Assembly: GCF_001540865.1 (NCBI RefSeq)
Contig: NC_033621.1
Span: 16,881,612-16,945,611, forward strand
DNA from: Ananas comosus
Taxonomy: Eukaryota; Streptophyta; Magnoliopsida; Poales; Bromeliaceae
Length of the DNA: 64,000 bases
Direction: 5' to 3'
A model generated the notes under the pieces. It searched no databases, was not told the DNA's origin, and worked only from the letters and a program-made list of their open reading frames with translations. Shown in pieces: positions 53,490 to 64,000 of the stretch; the stretch's first letter is position 1; every line of letters starts with the position of its first letter. Made by a program: the position numbers and the translations under genes.

Positions 53490-54030
53490 TCGCCCGATCT
53501 CTACGGAAGGGACACGATGACCGTACAAAATTTCTAGACATCGTGCTCACCCGTTATTTCTGCCGGGGAGACCTCGCGCTTCCGCGTATCGGCGGTGTCG
53601 ATCCCCCTATAGAGCTCTGTTTGGGGCTGCTAGTTATTGGTTTGCGCACAAGCTGTATCGGCGATTCCGAGCTGTCCTGATGCCTCCCGAAGGTGAGCAC
53701 GGTGTCGTGGCAGTGCTGACAACAGTGCCACCCCTGTTTGGCATCACAGGTGTCGCGGTTAGCCCTGTTTGGCGGCGGCGATCTCCTCGATCTTGCGCAC
53801 TGTTCGCAGAACTTCGGGTTACCCCTGCGCTTCCCGACTGTGACCTGTTGGCTCCAGACCGTGAGCACGGCCTCCTGCAGGCTAGACCTGTCAGTACGTG
53901 TCTCTGGCGGAACTAGAGGGTCCTCAGTTTTGTAGGAACGAGTCATAAGAGTCGCCGATTTAGCAAAAAATGTGATGGATTTTATGTAAACACTACGGGG
54001 CTTTTTGTGGCATTGACTACCTTGTGCCTA
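53490..54030. other. Noisy copy of the 46013-46527 flank
   Basis: Follows 46013-46527 in order (GATCTCTACGGAAGGG, ACGATGACCGTA, TTCTGCCGGGGAGAC, GTTCGCAGAACTTCGGGTTA, GACCTGTCAGTACGTGTCTC, GATGGATTTTATGTAAACA) with many one-base insertions and deletions. It extends past the point where the other copy meets its N gap. Confidence 0.7.
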
Positions 54031-56787
54031 CCATCGACGTGTGTATCGTGTGTTTGACCCTGACTGATTGCCCATGATCGTTAGCTTGTTGCGGAAATCG
54101 ATAGAGTCGATTCGGTGCGTTTTTTCTGCGAAATTCGCCGAAAGAGACGCGGGTTTCGGTTTTCGGGATCTTCTCCACGTGGTTTGGTTGTGCTTGTGGT
54201 GGGAGCCCTTTGTTGCTAGTCACACATCATCATTTGTGGGTTCGGTGATGATGGGGTGAGCGACGGGGTTCCGGTGTCGGAAATAGACACTTTCGGAAAC
54301 GTCGAATTGTACAATATTCCGCGATAATGTTGTATGGTGTTATCTTGTGGTTTGCTAGCAAACATCCAAAATTGGAGTTGTTTGGGCAGTAGGGCCGAAC
54401 TCGTGACACGAGTCGGTGAGTTGCGACACTAATGGGTCCCGACGGCGTCCCGAGTGTGGGTTTTCGGGACTGTTGGTGAGTTACGTAATCGGTATTGGGA
54501 ACCGTCTATTCATGAAATGTTGTGGGTTTATGAATACTTGTGATATTAGTTGTGGGTTAGATACTAAACCCGTGGAGACCCTCTATACGGTCCTGCGACA
54601 TTCTTTTGCAGTCTGGAGATAGCAAGCGCGACATCCTTCCAGTGTACCGACCCCCGACGTCGGTACAAGTGTGACGCTTGGTGATGGTTTTTACCCTTAC
54701 TCTTACTGTTTACTATCGCATAGTATATTGCGCTTGCACCCTTGTTATTCGTATACTCTATTACACTGCGTTGTTGCATTGCTTAGTATCCTGAGTAGGA
54801 GTAGAGTAGTCTATCTACATGCGTTATTCTGTTGACCTAGTTTGGTTGATTGTTGTGCATTCGTATCTGTTACCTGGTTGATGGTTCTCTACTTCGTTTC
54901 GGTACACTGAATTGTCGGGTTCTCTGTACAATGTCGATGACCTTGAGGTCGGTATACCAGGTGGATTGTCGGTTAGCACGACGAACTGTTATAGTTTACA
55001 ATTCCACTATTGCCATATTTGTGACCTAGTCAGTCACGCTTCGTGAGTCTGTCGTTTGATGACGCTATGAGGTCGGTGAGACCAGGTGTCGGGCCCTAAA
55101 AAAAATAAAAAAAAAAAGACTACCCACTCGCCCTGCGGGCTGGCTGTCGGTCTCGTGGCCGACGGTCCTTCGGGATTGTCTTGCACTACTCTGGCTCTTC
55201 GTTCGTTCGTCGTGCTCTGTGTAGTTGCCTTAGTAGTCAGTGCTTGTATACCTTTGGTAGGATGTTTAGAGTTGTTTCGCCGCTTAGTTGACATGAGTAG
55301 CATCGTTTCTTGTGCTTCTATATAGTTTGATGACCTATTGGTCGTTGCCCTTCGAGGGCGTGATTGTCGGCCTGGTTGCCGACTTTTGCATATTGATCAT
55401 ATCCGCATTGAGTACGCCACAGTCGAGTGCATTTCACTACACCAGGCGGGTTGATCCCCGCAGGAGGGTATTCTTTCCGAAAAGTGGTCGTACATCCGCC
55501 GGAGCCCAAGCGGTGTTCTCTTTGTGGCTAGGGTTCACATGCCAGGTGTGAGCAGCTAGTGGCTTTTGCCTGAGGTCCTTAGACCGAGTCAATTTTGTCG
55601 GCCGGTTTATGGAATTTGGGTACTTTGGAAACTACTTGTCCGGTGACGGCATATAACTATAGGTACACGTGGTCCACTTGGATACTCTCAGTGTCTTTCT
55701 TACACCTTGTCTTGGCTGACTATAGTCTTGTTACATATATATATATCAGTTGTCATCTCAAGTAGCGGTAGTTGTACAGTGTTTCTTTCATATATAGTCT
55801 CTTTATTCATTATTAATTGCTAACTCGTTATTTCTACTCCGACTCCGTACTGTTTTTAGCACTCTTCCTGATGCCGGTGAGTCCCGATCGCCTATCAACT
55901 GCGATTTGCCGGCTAGCCCCGCGCGCACCTGCACACTTGGGAGGGGAGACATGTTTACATGTTCTCACACTCCCCCAGCCGATTTTTCAGGTATTACAGC
56001 CGATCAGTTTTGGGACGAGAGCGTGAGATAACGTCTGCGTAGCGGTCGACTAGAATTCCGACCCACGGTTATCGATTTCAAGTTTTATCCTTAACTATTC
56101 TGTGTTATGACAGCTTAATGGATTAAGTATTAATACGTTCAGCCTCTACGATGATCAATAAGCTTGGAGTTTGAAATGTTGTGAGCCTGGTTGAATCTTA
56201 TGTCGGATTTGGTGGAACTTGTGGAGTATGTTTATGGATCTTCAGTTTGGTGCGATGTTGTGTATACTTTGTGTTCTTCGGATTTGTATTTATGGATTTA
56301 CGCATCGTGTTTTCTATCCCACCTCGAGGTAGTCGGTTTTCAAAATAGAGTTTCCGTGTGGGAAACAGTTTTCAAAAGATTTTTGAATGATTTTCATGTA
56401 TGAATGAATTAGATTTTAAAAACAAAAGCTTCTGTGTGGGGAGCACTTTTAAATAGGATGATTGTTGTACTGTGCATTGCATCATCCAACGTCTAAGGAG
56501 TGTTTAGAGGCATGCATCATCTCTAAGGATTGTTAGCTGTATGAAAATGTATAACATGAATTGGTTGCTGATTGGTAAATGTAGGTTGTGGTTGTGATCC
56601 TGTTGTATCCGTTGGTACGCCGTGCAAATACAAAGGAGACTCTGTCCGAGTGAACGGATGAACTTTGTATTTGTGGCGGGTCTGTACGTCACGTGGGCCA
56701 GGTTGGAAAAAAAAAAATGGCACATCTTCCGCGACTCTGAGATTTCAAAATAGTAATGGCTTTTAAAATCGGTCCCGGGGCGTGACA
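54031..56787 (+). mobile_element. Large LTR, plus orientation
   Basis: Non-coding, with recurring GAGGTCGGT and GTCGGTACA words (54640-55100), an A-rich run at 55099-55118, a (TA)n at 55733-55745, and a terminal block complementary to that of the minus LTRs (GGAGACTCTGTCCGAGTGAA, GGTCTGTACGTCACGTGGG). It ends CGGGGCGTGACA at 56787. No coding remnant. Confidence 0.55.
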
Positions 56788-58714
56788 CGAGGTGATACCC
56801 TTTCCGCGGTCCCTAGCCTCACCCGGTGTGGAAGGCTCTGAAAGGAAACAAGAAATAGGGGGCGTGAGAATTATAATTTATAGTTCCCTGTGGGCAATTA
56901 CTGACCTCAGCACAATACACCACTAGGCCCAAAAGAATAAGGTAGATACGAAAAGCAACGGAAATAAACTGCAGATATGAAAGCATATATAAATGCTAAA
57001 CTACTATGCCATATGTAATGTGATGACAATATATTGTACATTCATTCTATCATGGTCAAGCATGTCCAATACATAACTAGTATGATCCCACATGGCGAGC
57101 AAGTATACTATAATGCAATGAGCGATATTACTAAGTATACTACATGTCTCAAATGTCCGCAGGTATGCATTAAGCATGTCAAGGAAATCCAACTACTACA
57201 CCCTATCTAGTAGTGATTATTATTATGGATTGATGTTATTGTTCAATCTTGTTTTAGGACCTACACAAGTGCAGTCCAATTTGTGCCACTTAAGTGCCGA
57301 TGGTAGCTTCAACATTCCCACTCTAGGAATGAGTCTATCCCTCCCGACCCCGTAGGTTTCTCGATACCGCATGAGCGAACATAAGTCGCGTAGGCCAACT
57401 CCGGAGAGCCGGCTTGTAGGGAGCGACCCTCACAAGCATGTGCGAATAAGTACAAATGGCAAGCAAGCATAGTCATCGTCTCAAGTACCCAATCATCATG
57501 TCTCTAACATGGTAACAGTCACTAGTAACCCATTGGTCTAGTTCTATGTCACAAGGTGAAGTTCCAACATTCACTAAGTCTAGTGCCTCTTTATGACACT
57601 ATAACATTGCTATATTCAAGCATGTTCTAATTCCCATGCCTCTTTATAGCATTATTACTAGGTTCATATATAACCCAAGCTCAATGTCGCTTTATGACAT
57701 TAGCTCACTAATTTACATGATATTCAAGTCCCAAGCCTCTTTATGGCCTAATGTATTCTCATAATCCCAAGGGCATATTACATCGTCATTTTCACTATAT
57801 GAAATATGATTCCAAGTCCCAAATGCGAATGCTAATCTCATGCATAAGTCTTACATGCAAGCTCTCTACTACTTAGAGGTCCAAAAATGCATTGTATACA
57901 ACCTAAGCATTTTAAGCATTCTAAAATTCATAAATAATGCATCTAACATGAAAATGTATGATTTTCCATTTTACGATACTCAAATCAACAAAAATGAGAT
58001 TTTCTCATTCTTGGTGAGGTCAAACCCACCGAAGCTTCGCTAAAACTCCTTCATTTTGCCGAATGGAGTTGCCCACAATTCTCCTAGCACCCAAGAGAAG
58101 AGATACACATACGTTACGAAAAGCCCTAAGCTCAAATATTAACCAATTCTAGCAAAGGGGCAAAAACTCACCTAAAATAGTGATAATCTCTCTCGGACTC
58201 CAAACGGAAGCTAGAACCCTTCCAATCCAACCTAGAGGAAGGTTCTAACCCAAGAGATCAAGCTCCAAAAGCCCTAAATCAAATTGTCCAAAAACAACCC
58301 TAAGTTTCCATTCTAGGGTTTCATCTCAAATCAACCACCAAAACTTAAAATCTAGAGGAAAGAACAAGTTGCTTACCTCTTAGAAGTTTCAATCAAGGCT
58401 CAAAGTCCACTAGGTGTGATGATCTTCCCTCTATCAAGCTCCAAGTCCAAGCTCCAAGCCTTCAACATAGAGGGAGTAGCACCAAGGAGAAAAAGAGGAG
58501 ATTAAACCTTAAATTCGAAGCAAAAGGGGAAGAATAAACAAAAGAGGAGAAGGGGAAAGGAGCCCTACCTTGCTCTCCACCTTTCTCAGCTCAGGGGAGG
58601 CCCTAAGGGGCGTGGGGGCTGATATAGAGAAGCCACAATGCGAAAACACCCCTGAAAAACTGCTATTTTGCAGTCTGCCAAAGTGTACCGGTACACGGGA
58701 AAGTGTACCAGTAC
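56788..58714 (-). mobile_element. LTR fragment, minus orientation
   Basis: Carries the GGGGGCGTGAGAATTATAAT and TTCCCTGTGGG module (56865-56900), repeated CCTCTTTATGACACTA-type words (57585-57760), and first-person LTR leader-like purine-rich sequence (58480-58560). Near 58680 it has the palindromic GTGTACCGGTACACGG motif. It abuts the next LTR at 58715. Confidence 0.5.
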
Positions 58715-61700
58715 TGTCACGCCCCGAGCCCCGCCTATTTGGTCGGGTTCGGGCATGCCGACAGACCACCGAACGGATAGAGTTTCCTTTGTACGTCCTA
58801 GGCGTCGCAATGAATACAATACAAAGGTTCCAACCAGGAACAGAAATCAAGCATAGATTGCATAAGGAAGTATCAAAAACATAAACAACTAAGTTATTAC
58901 AAGCATTCACTAGCTTACATTTTTACAACACAGTTTCTTTTACATTCAACTTCCAAATTACAATCTAGTTATTACAAATTTATTACAAGTTTGATACATT
59001 CTTGTTCTTTCCTTTCCCTATACCCCTAGACTATGCCGACACGGGGTACTGCTATCTCTAGTCTCTGGGGTAGGGTGCTACCTATGGAGCTACGCCCTTT
59101 CCTCGCGCCGCCACGCCGCTTACGTGCGAACCTGTAACACCCGAAAGCAACGTGGGGTGAGAACCAACTCCATGGTTCCCAGTGGGTACGGCCACCCAAG
59201 GGAAAAGCTCAACCAACAGGTCCAAAGGAGGCAACAACAGGTTAGTTCAATAAACAGATAGATATATATCTTGATTATGCAACTAATAAAACCATGCTTT
59301 GCCTCACAATTGTAACAATGCCATGCTATATGCAACAATGCAAGAATGCAACAATGAAAGTAGATTTATCGACTCTACTTCTATCTCGTTATCTAGCTCA
59401 TATCCAACTAGTTTCTAAGGTTCCATCTACCTTATTCAAGCTAGCCACCCGACTCGGCCTCGAGTCAATCAACTGTGGATAATCTGCGCTTTGTCCAGCT
59501 CGAGGTGAAAGAACACTCGTATACACCTCAGCCTTCAATCCACAATCACAACGCCGACGGGTCGCCCAGAGCTGCGTACACCCGTGGTCAGGGATTTTTC
59601 CGGTGGGAGGGGGAACATGCCACACTCGACCCGCGGTCCAAGACCCCCGATAGGGAGGGGAACATGCCACACACCCTAGCGAAGCACGATTCTGCCTGCG
59701 AGAGGGGGAACCTGCCACACTCGACCCGCGGCCTTGAATCAATCGACAGCTCATCCTCGAAGTTCGTCTAGTGGGAGGGGGAACATGCCACACTCGACCC
59801 ACTGCTCTAGAACTATCGAGTTCACAATCCTAGGATTCCGGAATCTACTTTCCAAGTCTCTAGGGTAGTCTAAACCCTATATCATCGACCTATCTAGGTC
59901 CAACATCATTTCCACCCTAGGTCCAATAGACTCTAGGTTCAAATGCTTCTATCACATAACCTAGGTTTAATTAACTCTAGGTCCAATCCATAACCTATGT
60001 TCTGTAAACTAGGTTTACTATCTCTCTACCTAGATCTTATTAACTCTAGGTTCAACAACACTGGGTTCGATGTCAACCTATATTTATCAACACTAGGTTC
60101 AATATCAATCTACCTAGATCTTGACTCTAGGTTCATTCCGTTCAACCTATGTTCACGACACTAAGTTAATGCCACTCGATCTACCCTAGGTCCACGATAC
60201 TAGGTTAGATGTCATTCTTATTCATCCTAGGTTCATGACACTAGGTTCATATCCGACCTATGTTTAATAACACTAGGTTCGATGCCACTCGACCTATTCG
60301 AAATCCTAATTGTCCACATCGAGGTTTATAGCTACATACTCTCATGCACATGCTTATAATGTCATTATATATGTTCTCTCCAACATGATCTACAACATGT
60401 TATCATTCACTTATATGCTCTATTGCATATCAACATGAAAATAGCACTAGCATATATTTTCAATGCATCAACATTCCATTATCAACTAGCATAATCAACT
60501 ATATCATCTAGTATGATTCACATGATGCTATTATGCATTTTATCCAACATGATCTCATAATGCTAAATGCACCTAGCATTTATCCCACTATGCATATATA
60601 CTAACATGTAATCATGCATTTCATTAAGCATTTCTAATCTATGCCGTTATGCGTTATCCTCTAGTACGTATTTTCAATGCATCTATATGCAAGTATCAAC
60701 TAGCATAACTCTCACAACGCTAACATGCTTATACATATGCGTCAACAAGAACTCATAGTCCACTTTGACATGCAGGCGACCTAGTCGCTTCGGTAAGCAC
60801 AACCCACCTGTTATCGCGTTCTGATTGCTTGTAGTCACTTACAATCGGCCGCCCGCGGCACCCACTATCCGACTCGGCCCGAACTCGCAACTGCGCACCA
60901 ACCGTGCGTTGCTTCGTAGCCCCGAAAATTATAGGTCTTCGGTTATGTGCTACGGTGCTCGGGATCCAATTTCATAATTTTCGGATGTCGCCTCGGCCCT
61001 CCAGGCAAAAACGTAGCTCCGAACGTCCGTTTTCCCTATAACATCGTGTAGGCTCGACAAATCGTCGAACCGACTTCGCCAACGCATTCGTGTACCTAGC
61101 AATTAGGTTTACGTAGGATTAATTTAGATCAAACCCCTATAATTTACAAAACCCCTATTATGAACCCTAGATGCTCACTATTGCAAAAATCCACTATTTG
61201 GACTCTAGATTTAAGCAACTAACACCTATTTAGCATCCTAGGATTCATCTAAATCTATTTATAGGGTATTTAAACCAACCATTAAAGATCTACCATTAGA
61301 GGTCTAAGAAGTTTACCTTTACAAGCTTCTCCAAGGCAAAGGAAGGTGAAGAAGATGAAATCCTCCCTTCAGGCTTCCTTCTCCACCATCTCCTTTCCTT
61401 CTTCTTCCTCTCCTTCTTTTCTTTCTCCTTCTTTTCTTTCTAGAGAGAGAGAGGGAGTTTAGGGTTGAAAGGGTGAGGGAGAAGAGAGAAAAGACCCAAA
61501 TCCCCCTTCTATACACTCTTATAAGTGCAAAATTGCTGAAAACCCCCTCAACAATGCCTCTTTTGCAACAGCCCAAACTGGGCATTTTCGGGCTACGGTG
61601 ACCGGTCCTTGGATGAGGGACCGATCCTTGAGGGACCTGTCCCTGGCCGAGGGACCCGTCCCCGTAGGTCTCAATTTCCAGACTTAGCCAAATTTCAGCA

Positions 61701-61990
61701 TTTTCCGTTTTCGCTCCGTTTTCGCTCGTTTTCGCTCCGTTTTCGCTCGTTTTCGCTCGTTTGGTCACCGATTCATTTCAAATCGAATCGAGACTCTCCA
61801 AACATGTTTTCCAGCATATCTACATCATCTTTTCATCCGTGCTAATGCCAGATTTAGCTCATGGTCCGACATTGTAAGGAAGTGAATTCTCGAAATCCGA
61901 GGATTGTACTTCGTCCAGGATCGACTGACTGTCGAGAGAATACCCTTTGTGGGAGTTGGGAATGTCCAAAGCACAAAAAGTGCCTTGGAG
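58715..61990 (-). mobile_element. Large LTR, minus orientation
   Basis: Starts TGTCACGCCCCGAGCCCCGC with the full shared terminal block, then the GTGAGAACCAACTCCATGG module. A tandem repeat with GGGGGAACATGCCACACTCG lies at 59580-59820, and CACTAGGTTC-type repeats at 59850-60310. GAGAGAGAGGGAG leader sequence lies near 61440-61460, with an ACCGGT cluster at 61600-61660. No internal coding sequence is attached, so it is a solo LTR or fragment. Confidence 0.6.
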
Positions 61991-63067
61991 TTGAGTCCGC
62001 GAGAGCAAATGAGGCAATTACATCATTGGGCTGATGTTGCTCTCGGGGACCGGTCTCTATAGGTGAGAGACCGGTTCCCCTGGCTGGGTGTAGCGGGGTT
62101 GCGTGATGCAACCGGTCCCTGGCAGGGAGGGACCAGTTCCCGAACATGGTCCCAGCGAGAGATGCCAAAAATTGGCTAAGTCCTGAAAATCGAGCTCTCG
62201 GGGACCGGTCTCCCAGGTGAGGACCGGTCTCCCGAGGACCGGTCTCCCGGGGAGAGACCGGTTCCCGAACGCGTGCGCCCGAGGGAAGCTCTCGGGGACC
62301 GGTCCCAAGTCGGGGGACCGGTCCCTCCGCGCGAAAACTGCCCAGTGAGGGCAGTGCACAGGAGTGAAAGTTGAGGGGCTTTTATGCAAAATGGCTTTTA
62401 TTTGAGTGGGCTGAGCCCTCTCTCTCCCTCACACTCTCTCATTTCACTCTCTCTTGCTCTCTTGCTCTCTCTCTCTCTAGAGATAACAAAGAAGGAGAAG
62501 AAGAAAGAGAAGAAGAAGAAGGAGGAGGAGAAGAAGAAGGAGGCTAGGAGCATCTTCCTCTCCCTCTCCTCTTCCCATTGGTGTAGCTCAAAAGGTAAGC
62601 TACAACCCTAGCTTCTAGAACTTAGGGTTTTTGGGTTTTTTGCCTTGGAATGGGTCAAATGGACCCTAAGCAAGCTTCTAAACTTTCGTCGAGTGGGCTT
62701 GGAGCAATCGGCGAATTACAGTCGTTACGGCGTTACCTTGGACCAAGAAAGGCTAAAGCCTTTTCGTAGAGCTCACCAAGAAGGATTTTCCAAGCCTCTA
62801 CATCGATTAAAGGTGGGGGGGTGTCATCCGAAACTTTCGAACTCCTTTCTATGTCTTAGATTGCATTTAATCTCATCTCTTCAGGTTGCATTGTAGGGTT
62901 GCATAGTAGCTCCATTCCTTATGCTTTCTAATTGATAACCTAGTGTACTTGGAACGCTTGGTAATTTAGATAGGTGAGGATTGGGTCGAGACATGATTCC
63001 TACGGTGCGAAAGAAAAGAGATGGACCCGATGGGGGTATTGATGACATAGGAAGTAGTGATAGTGTT
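61991..63067 (+). mobile_element. Related LTR fragment, plus orientation (inverted to the previous one)
   Basis: Contains the complement layout of 61.4-61.7 kb: ATTGGCTAAGTCCTGAAAAT (62170-62189), a dense ACCGGT cluster (62045-62325), then a CT-rich leader (CTCTCTCTCCCTCACACTCT at about 62420) and an AAGAAGGAGAAG purine run. It ends where the next LTR starts. Confidence 0.5.
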
Positions 63068-64000
63068 TGTCACGCCCCGAGCCCGCCTCTTTGGTCGGAT
63101 TCGGGCACGCCAACAGACCGCCGAACGGACAGGGTTTCCTCTGCACGCGGACAGAGTCTCCCCTGTACGTTCAAGGCGTCGTAATCAATACAAGTACAAG
63201 GGGTTCCAAACAGGAACAATTTTCAACAACGATTGCATAAGGAAGGTATCAAACAACATAACACATCCTATGTTATTACAATCATTCATCACATCATTTT
63301 ACATCGCATTTTTTTCATTACATTGATCCTCAACTTTCAAATATACAATCGATTTCTAAACATATTATTACAACATCGATTCTTTTCTTTTCTTTTCTTA
63401 TACCCCTAAGAAGCCGACTCAGGGTGCTGCTATCTGGTCTCTGTGGTAGGGCGCTAACTACGGAGCTACGCCCTTTCCTCGCGCCGCCGCGCCGCTCGCG
63501 TATGAACCTGTACCCCCAAAAACAACAACACGGGGGTGAGACTATTGTCCATAGTCGTCAGTGGGTACAGCCACCCAAGTGAAAAGCTCAACCCACCAGG
63601 TCCAAAGGAGGCACTGCAACATGTTAGTCCAACAGATATATATATATAACATCATGCAATACATGTTCATGCCTCACAAATATGCAAATTATGCAACTCT
63701 TAGTCATTCTTTACCATTAGCCTTTCTTTAGAATATGCAATTCTTTATCATTAGCCATTCTTTATTCTTTAATCTTTATTCTTTATTCTTTATTCTTTAT
63801 GCTTTATTCTTTATGCTTTATTCTTTGTTCTTTATCCTTTACTAAGGGCACTCGCGCCTTAGGCTCATCATACACATTTGCCATTCTTTATAACATTAAC
63901 AAGTCTTTCTCAATTATCACTCTTTCCTAAGGTTATATTTACCTTAGCCAACTTTGCCACTCGACTCGGTCTTGAGTCAATTCATAATGAATACAAGATC
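63068..64000 (-). mobile_element. LTR, minus orientation, runs off the window
   Basis: Starts TGTCACGCCCCGAGCCCGCC. The terminal block is partly duplicated (CGAACGGACAGGGTTTCC and GCGGACAGAGTCTCCCC). It continues with CGGGGGTGAGACTATTGTCC and CACCAGGTCCAAAGGAGGCA, then TTCTTTA-type repeats at 63765-63845. TTGCCACTCGACTCGGTCTT at its end matches the LTR near 41330. Confidence 0.65.

Noticed and set aside
58509..58910. 133-codon minus frame
   Set aside because: It crosses the boundary between two LTRs at 58715 and has no domain; chance frame.
61319..61768. 149-codon minus frame
   Set aside because: It consists of Lys/Arg-rich and repeated NGAKTSE sequence from an LTR leader and repeated TTTTCGCTCGTTTTCGCTC words; not a protein family.
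40512..64000. Array of regularly spaced repeats as a CRISPR-like structure
   Set aside because: Tandem units in the LTRs are degenerate, occur in a plant context, and have repeat-derived spacers; no associated genes.

Overview
This window is repeat-dominated nuclear DNA of a flowering plant. The evidence is nested Ty3/gypsy and Ty1/copia LTR retrotransposon parts, two Cassandra-type miniature retrotransposons whose LTRs carry a 5S rRNA-like promoter, several inverted-repeat elements, and one intron-split relic of a plant sterol glucosyltransferase gene. Some repeats remind me of large monocot genomes such as pineapple, but I cannot confirm the species from sequence alone. I see no tRNA gene, genuine rRNA gene, CRISPR array or prokaryotic operon, and nothing I would call a new biological system.

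Layout. 1-2.9 kb: plus-oriented LTR fragments behind a hairpin-bearing fold-back element. 2.9-3.2 kb: a TRIM-like short element. 4.4-11.9 kb: the N-terminal part of a UGT80-type sterol 3-beta-glucosyltransferase gene on the minus strand. It keeps four well-formed exons and one decayed exon. Its largest intron (5.6 kb) is filled with an inverted-repeat element, a fold-back element and an LTR. 13.7-20.5 kb: an LTR fragment, a decayed Cassandra cluster, and a gypsy element reduced to LTR, integrase, chromodomain remnant and LTR. 21.0-24.9 kb: an AT-rich PIF/Harbinger-like TIR pair that hosts a clean three-LTR Cassandra array and another small TIR element. 25.6-30.8 kb: two oppositely oriented copies of one LTR family around a truncated copia LTR-gag fragment. 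30.8-35.1 kb: a broken minus-strand gypsy element. 35.8-40.5 kb: more LTRs, nested with a solo copia LTR and a Mutator-like MITE, both with target-site duplications.

40.5-53.5 kb holds the best-preserved large element: a minus-strand Ty3/gypsy-type retrotransposon with PPT, PBS and one intact gag frame, but no recognisable protease, reverse transcriptase or integrase. It looks like a gag-only, non-autonomous (TR-GAG-like) element. Its LTRs carry CTG-rich and other tandem repeats. This interval is also poorly assembled. Single-N joins create false duplications, and 50.7-54.0 kb reads like uncorrected long-read sequence of a locus that is also present at 44.4-46.5 kb. 54.0-64.0 kb is a run of large LTRs in both orientations that share a conserved terminal block.

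Only the gag frame at 48.3-49.6 kb looks translatable at full length. The sterol glucosyltransferase lacks its C-terminal half within this window and is probably a truncated pseudogene. Almost every other open frame is low-complexity or a chance frame inside repeats.
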